DNA of 64,000 nt from Mesostigma viride. Lineage: Eukaryota > Streptophyta > Mesostigmatophyceae > Mesostigmatales > Mesostigmataceae. Shown here in pieces: positions 38,220 to 50,200 of the stretch. The notes beneath the pieces are model-generated. The model was not told the DNA's origin. It was given only the letters and a program-made list of their open reading frames with translations, and did no database searches. Where the stretch lies: assembly GCA_009746045.1 (NCBI GenBank), contig RPFO01000022.1, forward strand, positions 4,947,702 to 5,011,701, read 5' to 3'. Made by a program: the position numbers and the translations under genes. Each line of letters starts with the position of its first letter. Positions within the stretch are counted from its first letter, which is position 1.

Positions 38220-40507
38220 CATCAATATTGCAACTCTTTCTTGCATGATTGTTCATGTCAACGATGTCACCAGCGGGCTCGCCAGCAGTGCCTTGCACTT
38301 TACCCTCACTGAGACTGCATTGGTGAACGTTGTTGATGAACCAGCAACTGACGGCGATGATACGCATGAAGAAGGAATGGAGTAACCCAGTGTTTCCAAG
38401 ATCACAGTGGTTGTCGTCCTTGGGTTTGTGCGTCACTCCATGGCCACTACATGAACTCATTTTCCTAGTCACCAAAGGCTGGTTTGATACGGTTCTTCTT
38501 GGTGTGGCAATAAAAGAGGCACCACGCCGTAACCACCATTTGCCGAGGTTGGATTTCAGCATCGCACGCCAATAAGAACGAGCGTACGGCATGTTCATGA
38601 ACCTGCCCTCAAAGCAGCACATCAATTTTGCCTGCACCAACACACAGAACAACAACACAACAAAATGAAGCACATCTTACTTACATTCCTCTACAATATG
38701 AAGTAATATTAGTGGGGTGGGGTGGGGGGGAAGGAATTTATACAAATTACTACAAGCAACAAGACATGTATGTGGAGACGCGCTATGGATTGGGGGTGGG
38801 GGGAATAATACAAGCCCTCGTGCATGCGATCCAATAACAATAACAAAGCATATAAACGCTTTCACATTGCAAAATGTCCAGCTTGGCGACGTCCATGCAT
38901 GGTATGCACATGGACATGCTGAGAGGTTCTTCCACACGTTAGATAAGTGTATACCCGTGCACGTGCCCCCGTGCATGTGCACATGCACACACGCATGCAT
39001 ACCAATTACAACACCATATGCATTCATTACTGTACCACAGACATGAGGCTCACTATAAATCTACAATTGTTCAAAAGCATACCAACTGCGATCGGCCACT
39101 GAACCACAGACATACGTTGTATCCTAAGAGTTGAAAAGCATAACAGTTCATCACAACTCATTAACCTATAACTCCTCCATGCCAACAACCGCCCCACTAG
39201 CCTGTTCACAACATATGTAGCTGTGATTTCTTGCTTGATAATAGCCGTGTTAGCCCAGGCACACTTACCTCGTTGCCAAGGCCAGGACGCTGCTTAGCTC
39301 GCTCGCCACCCTCCCAACCCTCCTTCCCCCTGCCCAACGAGTACACGGTGACGGGCCTGCTCATATCATCAAGCAAACTGCTCGAGGTTGTTGCCGTGGA
39401 GTAGACCGGGCTGCTGCCCAGGACTGCCGCCGTGAAGTTGCGGGCGCACAGGGCCAAGGATCCCTTGGGCCCCGCCCAGGCGCCATACAGCAGGGCGGTG
39501 TCCGCAATCAACTGCCATGAAGAGCGCATGGAGTGGGCGAACACATTGCGTGTGGTGTTGCGCTGCGTGTGCAAGGGGGACGATGACCCTGACACTTCAC
39601 TTAGCTCGCCACGCAAATTGGTGGTGCCAACAAGCTTTTGATATTTGTGATCATGGGAGGGGCAGACGGACAAACAAAGCAATGAAACACGGATTCCACA
39701 ATATATAATCAATATAGTAGAGTGCAGAGTAATCTAGAGTGTGACGAGAAGGACGGCCAAAAACCCGTACAGCAAGCACATAATCCCCTACCTTCTCACT
39801 TACTTTAAGTCTTTAACATGCTGCCATGCTAAACCCTGTACCCTAGTAAACCCTGCACACTAGATAAAACCAGGCACGTGCATTGCAATTTTGGGCAGGT
39901 TACAGCTGGCAACTGAAAATGCTTGCCTGATACGCCGCCACGATGCTGCCGTCGACGAAAACCTCCAAGGTAGCAACGTTGCAACGAATCAAATGCGGTT
40001 CTGTTTCAAACGCGCAGTCGGTCTGAACATTGGGCATTATAACGAGCGTCTCCGGCTTGGCGGTGAGGTCATCCTGCGTTCACAAGGAAACACAAAGCAC
40101 ATTCGAGCCGCGGGTTAGAGGCGATATTCCTCCATGTAGCGAAGTTCACCAATGCGCTATCAATAGACAAGTCGATATCAATAAACAAGGCGACACCATC
40201 CGGGCATGTAAAGAACGCTCCTGGCCACGGGTATGTAAAGACGCTACTGGCCACGATGTTCACGGCGATGATGAACGACGATAACAAGAACGCCTAATAG
40301 CATGCGTCATACAAACTAGAACAGACTGGAACAACTACTTACCCGGTCGGCTGTGGGATTCACACACAGCCCACATGACACAGTCCCATGATCAGAACCG
40401 TCTTGCGCACTCGTGTCAGTGCTAGCCCGCACGCCGAAAGATGTCGACACGATGAGCAATAATGTCGAGATAAAAGCCACATGAAGCTTGAATGCATCAT
40501 GCGCCAT
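38220..40507 (-). pseudogene. Orphan 5' exons A-D in MULE copy 2
   Basis: Exons A 40507-40343, B 40073-39927, C 39634-39269 and the start of D from 38631, identical by eye to copy 1. The rest of D, exon E and the transposase exon are deleted; the reading runs through a short Asn repeat into the tandem array. It cannot make transposase. Confidence 0.65.
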
Positions 40508-40948
40508 TGGAAACGGCCGGGACGCTCCTGCTTAAGAACAACGCCGGAGCCTCCTAGGTTGTATGTTGTGGCGGTAATCTGCAAAGTTCGGTTAGCCTGG
40601 AACTGCTCAAAACTCAAAAGTAGTCTGTGAAGTGTACAAGTAAAAATACCAGCAACCGACGACTATCTTGCGGCGGCCATCATCTTGTCCGGTTCTTGCT
40701 GGCTGCCAGTTTATTGCTGCCGGCGTCATGCCTTTGCGGCGGTAAGTTTACGTTGTTTGAATGTTACCAGTCTGTGCTTTTTTACGTCGTACCAGTGTGG
40801 TGTCGAAATCTGCCAAAAGAGCAAACGCCCAAAGCCAACTTCCAAGACGCCCAAAGCCAAATTCCAAGACGCCCAAAGCCCAAAGGCGGGCGAGTCTGGC
40901 GCGGCGCGCCTGTCCTGGAGGCCATTGGGCGCCGGAATAAGAAAGCGC

Positions 40949-40957
40949 CAAGTAGAG
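40949..40957 (+). repeat. 9-bp target site duplication, right
   Basis: CAAGTAGAG, identical to 20357-20365. Confidence 0.8.
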
Positions 40958-41084
40958 TGGTTCCCGCCAAGTCGATGACGTGGCGCCAGCTCCGTGCCCG
41001 GGCAATCAGGCAATTATTATTACAGGCAATTAAACCCAAAACACTGACGGCGGGGACGGGGAAGATGACCCGCGGTCGCCAGCC

Positions 41085-41285
41085 ATGGCGGACAATGCCG
41101 AAGGAGATGGACCATTTCTGCCACCCGAAGCGCGAAATCATTGCGTGCCATGCGGAGTCGCCCATGGGAAAACGCCGAAGTGGACGATGAGAGAAAAAGC
41201 GCGTTTCGGGCATGTCCTAATTGACGAAAGCATCCGAGCAGCGTATTTTAAAGGATATATATCGGTTTCTTTTTACTTTTTATGA
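41085..41285 (+). CDS. Possible accessory ORF of the Harbinger element
   Basis: A 66-aa frame starting MADNAEGDGPFLPPEARNHC, with CVPCG and PKWTMREKARFGHV, close to the left side of the reconstructed Harbinger element. Harbinger elements usually carry a second gene (Myb/SANT-like); the position fits, but I recognise no such domain and the frame may be only a first exon. Confidence 0.3.
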   Translation: MADNAEGDGPFLPPEARNHCVPCGVAHGKTPKWTMREKARFGHVLIDESIRAAYFKGYISVSFYFL

Positions 41286-41289
41286 TGAT

Positions 41290-42540
41290 TTGTAGTCGTA
41301 AACTTGCAAGGGTGGCCAGAAATCGCCGAATCTAGCGACCATGCTGCACAACTTTGGTGTGCCGCAATGCGCCATTTTGCGGCCACCGCCTGGGCTAAGG
41401 TAATGCCAGCCATGCCAGGTAAAGCTGAGTTATCGTTTCCTTGTCGACGTAAGACGTTTATGTATACGTTCTAGCTTGTGTAGCACATTCTTTTTGCATT
41501 ATTCATGTTCTTTCTTGACCATGGCCTGGCCCCTTCCTAAAACACCATTCTTAGATGCCTCCCTCAGTCAGTTGACCTGCCATACTTGATAGTGTGATGG
41601 TGATAAGTTTTAGAGGCTGTATGGGTTTGAATACCTCCATATATGTTTGTTATACATTTCCCACACACATATTGCATGAGTGTGAGGCAGTTGGCTGGTC
41701 TCTGTGGCATCATCAAGCATGTAACCGGTGAGTAGAAGCTTCCCATTGTCAGTGAGCATGTGCCACCAGGTGTGCTGGCCATCACCTGGCAAGCTATAGC
41801 AGCTTAGGCCTAGTTTATCCTTGCTAGGGCTAGCTGAAATAGGCTTCACATCACTAGTTTGTTGGTGGCTGCCTCCTAGAATGCATGCCTTGCGTAGGGT
41901 GTCCGTACCACGTTACCTACGTGCATGGACAAGGTGGCACCTGCACATAGGTGCCATGTAAGGGCAGTGTGATGATGCAGTTATGTTTCCCCATCATTGT
42001 GGAAGGGAAATGTATTGTATGGCATGGTTGGTGGCCTTATTAGTAGGTAGTATGCCAAGCCCTACCCCCTTGGTTGCTTTTTACCAACGGTACCCCTACG
42101 GGCTGTACTGGGTGTAGCTGCTGGTATACCCAACCAAGTGATGACCCCAATGGCTCAAACTGCTCAGCAACTAATTGTTTATCATACCTGAAGTGGTAAG
42201 TGCCTAGCTCTTAGAACATGATTCAAAATACACATTCTACCAAAACTGAAAACGCGCGTCTTGACCGCCCTGACTTTGACGGTAGTTATACATGGCCTAC
42301 TCTGAATATATGTAAGGTTGTGATGTATCAACCCGAAGAGCAACTCATGCACATGCTTGGCCCCCAAGGACAGCCATTGGATATGGGTAGGTTGGATGGC
42401 ATCTGGTTTTCAAAGTTGTGAAGTTACAACCGATGCATCGGCAGTATTTCTGCCCATTTAGGGGTTAAGTTTGACAACTGTGATGACTACCATTGCACAT
42501 GCATCCTTTTTGACATTACAATAGCGGGATTAGGCAACAT
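41290..42540. other. Harbinger interior, no gene recognised
   Basis: Several short frames but no homology or splice structure I can support. Confidence 0.35.
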
Positions 42541-42547
42541 TCTCATC

Positions 42548-43487
42548 CTCACCGCTTGCGGGTAAAAAAAACTGGCAACCAAACACCATGCCACACGTGG
42601 CACACTCAAGCATACACCAAGGTGGGTAATAAAAACTGGCAACCAAACACCATGCCACACGTGGCACACTCAAGCATACACCAAGGTGGGTAAAAAAACT
42701 GGCAACCAAACACCATGCCACACGTGGCACACTCAAGCATACACCAAGGTGGGTAAAAGAAACTGGCAACCAAACACCATGCCACACGTGGCACACTCAA
42801 GCATACACCAAGGTGGGTAAAAAAAACTGGCAACCAAACACCATGCCACACGTGGCACACTCAAGCATTATACACCAAGGTGGGTAAAAAAAACTGGCAA
42901 CCAAACACCATGCCACACGTGGCACACTCAAGCATACACCAAGGTGGGTAAAAAAAACTGGCAACCAAACACCATGCCACACGTGGCACACTGAAGCATA
43001 CACCAAGGTGGGTAAAAGAAACTGGCAACCAAACACCATGCCACACGTGGCACACTCAAGCATTATACACCAAGGTGGGTAAAAAAAACTGGCAACCAAA
43101 CACCATGCCACACGTGGCACACTCAAGCATACACCAAGGTGGGTAAAAAAAACTGGCAACCAAACACCATGCCACACGTGGCACACTCAAGCATTATACA
43201 CCAAGGTGGGTAAAAAAAACTGGCAACCAAACACCATGCCACACGTGGCACACTCAAGCATACACCAAGGTGGGTAAAAGAAACTGGCAACCAAACACCA
43301 TGCCACACGTGGCACACTCAAGCATTATACACCAAGGTGGGTAAAAAAAACTGGCAACCAAACACCATGCCACACGTGGCACACTCAAGCATTATACACC
43401 AAGGTGGGTAAAAAAAACTGGCAACCAAACACCATGCCACACGTGGCACACTCAAGCATTATACACCAAGGTGGGTAAAAAAAACTG
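42548..43487. repeat. 64-67 bp tandem array with CACGTG core
   Basis: About 14 units: ggtgggtaaaaaaaactggc, aaccaaacaccatgccacac, gtggcacactcaagcatac, accaa. Length classes differ by an extra tta before tacacc. Each unit has CACACGTGGC, containing the E-box/G-box hexamer CACGTG. It abuts the 3' end of the Harbinger transposase pseudogene. Confidence 0.9.
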
Positions 43488-43488
43488 G

Positions 43489-44080
43489 CTAGCATGTTGC
43501 ATGTCGTAGGTCACATGTCAATGCACGGTGAAGGATGCCAAAGCGCTGAATAAGAATCCCAAATGCACGCTCTATGACCTGCCTGCACAAAGAGATGTAA
43601 TAGTTACATGCGTCCTCTTGGACGCTGAGACCCCTTCCTGGGTAGGGAGTCACAAGCCAAGGCTTGATGATGTATGCCTCATCTGCCACTATGTCGAATC
43701 CTTCTGGCAGGCCAACACGTGCCAATTCCGTGTGCAAAGAGCTGACACGAAATGCGACACTGTCATTGGTACTGCCGCAACATTTGTTGGAGCCATACAG
43801 AAAACGACATTTCGAATCGCACACAGCTTGCATGACAAGCGCATAAAACCCCTTACGATTCTAGTACTGCCTGGGGTTCGCTACCTCCGACTTGAAGTTT
43901 TTTTTTTAATCTTGATTGCGATACCATCGAGCGCACCAACACAACCATCAACAACTCCCCTGGTCGTCTGGTTGAATCGAAACCATCGGCCAAACGCGAC
44001 AGTTCTCCCGAATCATCCGTGGTTGCGAGTGCGCTTCTCATTAGCAGCTCGCGGCAAGCCAAACCGACTTACGTAGGGCT
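43489..44080 (-). pseudogene. Broken PIF/Harbinger transposase (DDE_Tnp_4 type)
   Basis: Minus strand. Order of motifs: RGVVDGCVGALDGIAIKI (first catalytic D, 43928-43926), then NRKGFYALVMQAVCD, GSTNDSVAF, GFDIVADEAYIIKPWLVTPY (second D) and ISLCRQVIERAFGIL (E). All three catalytic residues can be seen, but a run of ten A (43907-43898) shifts the frame after the first D motif and a TAG at 43863-43861 sits where a Tyr codon is expected. The C terminus is cut short at the tandem array. Not functional as read. Confidence 0.8.
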
Positions 44081-44542
44081 TGGAAACGTGCACCACGCCT
44101 GGAGAGACCTCTTTATCCTGTACGCCTTCGCATCATCTTCAAATCCTGCAAATCATTCCAGTCCTCCCTGTCAATCCTGTCCTCGTCGGGCTTGCGCATA
44201 AGGTGGTATGACTGGCGAGACATTATGGCCGCGTGTTTTCGTGCTTTAAATACGCAACTGAAATGGTCGGAATTACCAACTGCAATGGCACACACGGCTA
44301 TGGCAACCAGCCTTCACGTCGGTAGCAGCAGCCCGACCACCAGGGTTTTCCCGCCAATTATTCCTTTTTAACTTTTAACTCCGAAAAAAAAATAACAGGG
44401 GTCCGTGGCCAAGCCCGTCTGGAGTTATTTTTTATCTCCGGTGAGTTAAAACCGCAAGTTATTTTTCACCGTTGGATGAAAACCGGCCCTCAATCTCACC
44501 GTCCATTGTTTCCCGCCACTTTTAACTCCGCGAAGTTAAATC

Positions 44543-44558
44543 CCGTATAGACCGGGCC
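44543..44558 (-). repeat. Harbinger right terminal inverted repeat
   Basis: Inverse of 20248-20263, followed by TTA at 44559-44561. Confidence 0.75.
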
Positions 44559-44938
44559 TTAGTCTGTGACATACTGTACCAATATCCGCGCGCTCACTGT
44601 GCGAGTGTTCGAATTTCGGATTGACGTGTCCACGTGTCCTTTGAACAGTGAACACTCTCCAACATCAAAAGTCGAAAGTCGAAACCGACGAAAAAACCGA
44701 AAAACTAAAACAGGCAAAGCAGAAAGGTTGATCAAAGCTAAAAGGCATCACAAGAGACTCGTCGCGCGTCAAAAAAGGCATAAAAAAGTTTAAGTCACGT
44801 CGAGAAACCACGAAGGCTCCGAAGGTTGTCTTGTAGCCAAGCGAAGAAAGCTTTTTCCTACTTCATACTTGCCACCATTGAATACTTTGCGTGACAAAGG
44901 TCCCTTTCTTCGCGTAGCAGTATCCGCCTTGAAAGCAA

Positions 44939-46071
44939 ATGGCCGCAATGTCCGCGGAAGGAGGGAGTCCCAAAAGACAGAAGATGATGCCGCCCTCTCC
45001 AAGGAGCATGGATGCGGCTCCGAATGCGGCCAGTGGAGAATTGGCTTATGACGACAAAATTGACGACAATGAGACCATGTCTAGGACGATGCAGCGTTTG
45101 ATCCACATTTCAGAGGAGAAAGAAAACCTATTTAACAAAGAAGTAAGACACAGCGACGAACGTTCAAACTTTCGTCGATTTTTCTTCCGAAGTCCTTGCT
45201 GCGTTTCTTGCTGGATTCTTGCTTACTCCAGCACGCTGGCTTTGATTCTCCTCTCCCGGGCTTTGCCTCCCGAGGTGGTTTTTGCGAGGTCATGAGAGAT
45301 CAGTTCTTGCTTCCACCAGACCTTCTGTAACCCTGGGAATCTTTATTTGCTATTTACCATCGCTGTGTCGTCGCCGTTCTTGTAGATTACCACTCTGAAG
45401 GAGGCGGTGTCGGCATTTTTCGATAACTTACGGGATCAGCAGCTGGAAGCAATTACAGGGTAAGTGGGTGAACAGTTCATTTATTTACTGCGTGATTACA
45501 CTTAATCAATTTTGGTTCTTGCGTTATATTGCATTGAGAAACGGTCCTCTTGTGTGTAGTTTGTCCCTGCGGCGTTCGCTTGCAGGTTCGTCAGTCTTTA
45601 ACTGTGGTTGTCATGGGCATTACTAGATCAACATAAAACAACATGAGAAATTTCCATTGGTAAGCCGCTGCTCTCGTAAACTTCTTTCATGCCCCATGCA
45701 CTTGTATCCGTGGCTTGCAAGCAGTTATAAAAGCCCCTATCCATTTAGAGTGCACTTTCTTTGTTTTCGTGTTGTGACATAGCTTGCAGCTTGCAGTTAC
45801 ACCATTCTCATTTCCTTGTCTCTGTTATCTGATTGTGTCTGTAACAATCTTGATTTTTGAATTTTGCCGATATTGTGGTTATTTGATCAGTTTTTGTGAA
45901 GCTCAAGTACAAGCATGGCATGCAGAAGTGAGCACTTTGAAGGGATTGGACCAGAATGTTGAAGCTCGCCTACGAGCATTGAACGAGGCTTCTGCAAATG
46001 CGCTCCAACAACTGCAGGAAGGGCTTTCAGCAGCAATCCGTGGTGGCCACAATTCAGAATTTGAAGAATGA
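44939..46071 (+). CDS. Small coiled-coil protein of unknown function, 152 aa
   Basis: Exons 44939-45142, 45386-45459 and 45891-46071; introns GT-AG with phases 0 and 2 that match. ATG 44939 is the first start in the frame; a second ATG three codons later is possible. Residues 1-45 are polar and low-complexity (GGSPKRQKMMPPSPRSM). About 46-145 is heptad-rich with no prolines (TMQRLIHISEEKENLFNKE, LRDQQLEAIT, VEARLRALNEASANALQQL), a predicted helical coiled coil. No membrane segment or signal. I recognise no family. A TGTAA at 46085-46089, 14 nt after the stop, is the chlamydomonad poly(A) signal. The Harbinger insertion ends 378 bp before the start codon. Confidence 0.7.
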
Positions 46072-46084
46072 GTAATTTGTTATT

Positions 46085-46089
46085 TGTAA
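46085..46089 (+). terminator. TGTAA poly(A) signal
   Basis: tgtaa 14 nt past the stop codon of the coiled-coil gene; this pentamer is the usual poly(A) signal in Chlamydomonas and relatives. Confidence 0.55.
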
Positions 46090-46218
46090 TCCCAGTGACC
46101 CATGTGCACAGCTAGCTATTTCCCCGGGGGTCACCCTCGCGAAGCGTTGTTCGAATATATTGGCTGGCTTGTAGGTAGCGAGGTGAATGGCGATCAATGC
46201 GCGAGTACAAGATGCCAT

Positions 46219-46717
46219 TCATGCACAAAGTAGGGCGTATTGCTGAAGGTGGGGGCGGGCGGTGCTGGGGAGCTTTTCAGCCAAACGATATTGAAAGAAG
46301 GCATTGCGGATCGAGGCGGCGCTGGCGATGGAGCTGCTTGCACAGCTCAATAAGCAAGGCGTGCGATCCAAAAAACACGTATAGCCCAGGAGGCTGTCGT
46401 GGTTGAGCTTGTAAAAAAATCCGGGCTGGCTGGCGTGAAAGTCAAACTCGTCCCAGCTCGGCTCGGCAGGGCGACTGTGCTTCGGCTCAGGCAACGCTGC
46501 GGGCGATGCGAGCCCGGCCGGGGGGCGAGGCGACCACTAGTACGTGCGCTTGGCTAGTGGCACCGCTGCCTTCAGGGCCAGAGGGCAGAGCTGCAGCCGC
46601 AGCTGCAGACGTATTGTTGTCGAAACACACGCCCTGATCAAGCATGCTGTTTCCGGCCCCACCGTCTAGGTCATCTAGTCGCTCTACACGTAAGCCAGCC
46701 ATAATTTCAATGCACAC
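46219..46717 (-). other. Two overlapping open frames, possible gene piece
   Basis: Minus strand. 46717-46487 reads AGLRVERLDDLDGG... with an Ala run; 46494-46219 reads SWDEFDFHASQPGFFYKLNH. They are in different frames and overlap, so a frameshift or intron would be needed. Composition looks coding, but no family is recognised. Confidence 0.25.
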
Positions 46718-46770
46718 GGATACACATTTCCATCACCATTCATATTCATCATCTTGAACGACTCGAACAC

Positions 46771-46848
46771 GCGGACAAGATAACGGCAGGCTCGAGCTAC
46801 CATGGTCCGGATTCTCCCGATTTCTGGCCTGCGCTGGTTGTCTCCTTG
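46771..46848 (-). repeat. Dispersed gagacaaccag repeat, full-looking copy
   Basis: Inverse of the 17672 copy: matches through aaggagacaaccagcgcagg and ctcgagcctgccgttatctt. Confidence 0.65.
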
Positions 46849-47002
46849 GTATTGTTGTGCGTGAGAGCACAAGCCCTCCCTCAATCCTCGTTGTGTATGC
46901 CATAGAGCTAGCACCAGCCCTCCCTCCTTTCGTTGATACCAGAGTGACGTACGTCGTACTGCTTCACATGCATGCAGGCTTTGAGTAATATTGGCAAACC
47001 AC

Positions 47003-47300
47003 AACAATTAATGAGTTAAATAATTAAACACGTGCTCCCGTTGCCCCAGGGAGTCACAAAGCACCGGAGGACTTTAAATCCCTGTATTAAGTGAGACAAC
47101 TATGCCTCACAGCAGGAAAAGGGGCAGAGACCCCCCCCTTTCCTTCATGCCTGGGGCATGCACCACAGCAGCAATCGGATACGGAATCGCCGAATCGGAA
47201 ACGTGATCCGGCTAATTCTGTGGGTGCAATAAGACCCGAATGAGCTAGCATAGCATGACATGGAGAGCGTGGGCAGGCAAGCTGAGCGACGCGATGAACG
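47003..47300 (-). mobile_element. Retrotransposon 3' end fragment
   Basis: Inverse of the 1080-1188 and 48700-48822 3' ends: gggagcacgtgtttaat tail side at 47003-47040, hairpin and the gcagagacccccc block to about 47140. The 5' limit is unclear. Confidence 0.5.
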
Positions 47301-47458
47301 TAGCATGACTGGCTGGGCTGTTGATAAGCTATTATAAACTGGCTGGTAATGTCGACCGTGCATTAGCGTTGCACGTGGCAGCAGATGTACAGGTATGGTG
47401 AGGCTGCGCTGGTTGTCTCCTTGATACATGGCTGCTACATTCTGCGTGGGCAGCGGTG

Positions 47459-48498
47459 CATTAAATTAAATTAAATTAAATTATAACATGCCTCCGTGGG
47501 GAGGTCATGTAGCACATATTCCATGATGGATGGGGTGGAGGGAGCCGCGTGATCGAACTATCCTAACTCTAAGCTATCTAGAAAATCCTAACTACACCAC
47601 TCATCAAAACGCCTCCGCCGCTTGGGGGGAGGTGGCTTGCCCACAGGGTCGGGCGTGTGCGCCTTGACAATCTTCTTCCACCGCGTCTTGTCCTGCATGG
47701 CAGTCCAACCAAAGACGGGAGAGAGAGTGGATGCGGTGCTCAAACTGGGCTGGGACCACTAGGTCGTCCAGCAACATCTGAACGTAGTTCGTGACAGGTT
47801 TCCCTACCCTTTTGGGAATGTCCTCGGGGCCAGGCCAGGTCAGAATGTGCCGCCCTGGCTGGCCAAGCCGCTGGGGGCCGGCCAGACCAAGGGTGGTGTC
47901 GACCTGGCTGGTGCGGGCAAGGTGTCCTACAAATGCTATCCTACGCTGCCTAATCTCGTCCGAAACACGAGGCATGCCATGATACAAAGACTCTGATGAC
48001 GGACGCTCGGAAAAACCTACGTTAAGGACCTGTCGGAGCATCCTGTAAACCGTGCCGTCTAGCCTAGCTGCCAGTTTGGGTGGGAGGGTCCACGCCTCGG
48101 CGCCATACGTGAGCACCGTGAGGACGAGGACCTTGAAGAGCATGCGTTTCCGGTGCCCGCCCAGGCCCTTCGAGCGCCAGTAGGGTGTGAGCGAACGGAG
48201 CTTGGCCCAGGCAAGGCCGATGCGGTGCATGGCCGGCTACAATGGCGACAATGATCGACTACCACTGGGGATCCTGCTTGTGGTGGAGGTATGCCGGCCG
48301 GCCACAGGTCGCGTCGCTGCTGCTGCTGAGAGGGGGCGCCAGGTCGTCGTCCAGCGTCCAGGTGAAGTCATGCAACCTCTTGCGACGAGAGAGGAACAGT
48401 CGCTTATCCAAAGTAAACCAAAACAAAAGCACGCTAGTTAATGAAAGACACAATTTATACAACTCTGCATGGTTTAGAACTGGATGTATACGTGTCAT
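47459..48498 (-). mobile_element. LINE remnant: ORF1 fragment fused to reverse transcriptase C terminus
   Basis: Tail of ttaaa repeats at 47459-47483 and the 3' end shared with 29975-30070. Frame 48230-47604 has the C-terminal part of a LINE reverse transcriptase protein: HRKRMLFKVLVLTVLTYGAE then WTLPPKL, and QRRIAFVGHLART. Upstream, 48498-48259 has SRRKRLHDFTWTLDDDLAP, the ORF1 C-terminal region with a frameshift. Little separates them, so most of ORF2 (endonuclease and catalytic core) is deleted. Confidence 0.75.
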
Positions 48499-48589
48499 CC
48501 ATAATAGGTTTTAATAAATTCTTGCGATCATGTGCAATTGAGTAGCCAACAGACATCTGCCAGCCTAGCTATGCGTTTCGCCTAGCACT

Positions 48590-48822
48590 GCTTGTTTGCT
48601 CACGTCTCCATAGCAATGCTCACACGGGACATGTATTGCACGGCCCAAAGGGGATGCCCCGGATCTTCAGTTAGTCGACAGGTCCCATTGAGCACCCTGT
48701 GGCATGCCTTTGGCATGAGGGAAGGGGGGTGTCTCTGCCCCCCTACCCGCTGTGCACACTCAGGATTAAAAGCACTTAGTGCTCCGTGACTCCCCAACGG
48801 GAGCACGTGCTTAATTAATTAA
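48590..48822 (+). mobile_element. Retrotransposon 3' UTR copy
   Basis: Shares with 960-1188 the ggcatgaggg...tgtctctgccc block, gattaaaagcactt, the gtgctccgtgactccccaac hairpin and a TTAA tail (48809-48822). No coding part. Confidence 0.65.
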
Positions 48823-50200
48823 TGTGCAACTCACAGGAAAACAGCTCCATGTGCACAGTGCCAGTGCACCATTATTCTGGCAACACCTATATACTGTATA
48901 TTGGCTTGTCAGCTATTGCAGGAATTGACCCCACTGCTCAATGACAGGAACTGAGCCATACCAAAGCCGGCTTTCGCCGTCAAATCGTTTTGCTTGCCGT
49001 GCAGAATGGTGCACCTGCAGGTGGACGGATTTAGGTTGGAGCAAAGGCAACCACAGTGAATGCATGAGTTCGCAAAACTGACACTAAATACCGATCTCAT
49101 CCAGGCATCTTAGCCGGCCAAAACTAACATGTCGGTGCGATCATGAAAATGGAGGATAGTACCACGACTTAGGCTGTTGGCAGGACAGATTCAACATGAC
49201 TGGTGGGCGTTGAACACCCAAACGTACGGGGCTTCATGTGAAAAAAAAAAAAGCCTCAGTGAATGGTGAAAACCTACGTGTGCACGCCCGTCCTACTAAG
49301 CAACAAGAATACCTTCCCAAGATCCTATTTCCTGACACCCACAAGCATCCATGTCCCATGTCTTTAAAGGACACGACTGCACAGGTCTCCAGCCAGGGCA
49401 CCAGCGGTTCACGAGCGCCCCCCTACATTAAACCCCGCGAGAGGACGGTTTCCTGGCAAGACTAAAACAATTTCAGGAAAGATCCCTCATACAACCCTGG
49501 CCAGCTGAACTTTTTAACTATTTTTTTAATATGGACCACATCACCACAAACCAGTGCCCAGTGCCCCGCCCCCAGGTACAGATGACTGTTGGCAAAGCAG
49601 CATTGACAGCACACATGTATGTCCAAGGCGTGACTCAACTCTGGTGCATGCTCCACCCTGGTGGGTGCCTAACCTGGCCGAGTGCAATGAGGAGCGGAGG
49701 CACACCCTGGCAACCAACTGGGCATGACTGGGCTTATCCTTATAATTAAAAGGAAGCATATTAGTATTATCATTATTATTATTTTTATTATTATTATTAT
49801 AGGTAAGCACTACCATGAAGGCATCAGGGCGTTTCATAATGTACCGTGCCACGTCTTATGGTGCATATTAGCACCGGGCCTAGCTGTGTAATCATATGTG
49901 AAAACGACATTATGTACCCCGTCTCGTGCAAATGTGACTTTTACACAACCACAACCCGGCCTGATGTTCAACCATAAACAGGCACCCCCCCAACATCCCC
50001 TCCTTCACAAGTGGGATCCCCACACAGTCACAGCCAAGGAACCATGGCCACTGAAACATGCCCTTTTCAACAGTGTTAACAAACTGGGAGGACACAGCGA
50101 GTATCTTCGTCGGCCGGTCTGTGCAGCTACTAGCATGACACAGGAGTATCAAAGAGACAGTATAATACAGGAGTATAACACAGGAGCATCATCAAATCCT
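48823..50200. other. Intergenic / 3' region of the hydrolase gene
   Basis: Short frames only; a (TTA)n patch at about 49767-49800. The terminal exon of the minus-strand hydrolase gene should lie here or just upstream but I could not identify it. Confidence 0.35.

Larger units (their letters stand above)
34646..40948. mobile_element. MULE copy 2, 6,303 bp, internally deleted
   Basis: 34646-38132 repeats 20366-23856 (shift 14,280 at the start). From the TTG microsatellite to 40948 it repeats the end of copy 1 up to 34645 (shift 6,303). The middle of copy 1, including the whole transposase domain, is missing; the deletion joins ccttgtg to the TTG repeat near 38132. Open frames in the shared parts look identical, so the duplication is recent. 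The right flank is CAAGTAGAG (40949-40957). Confidence 0.85.
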
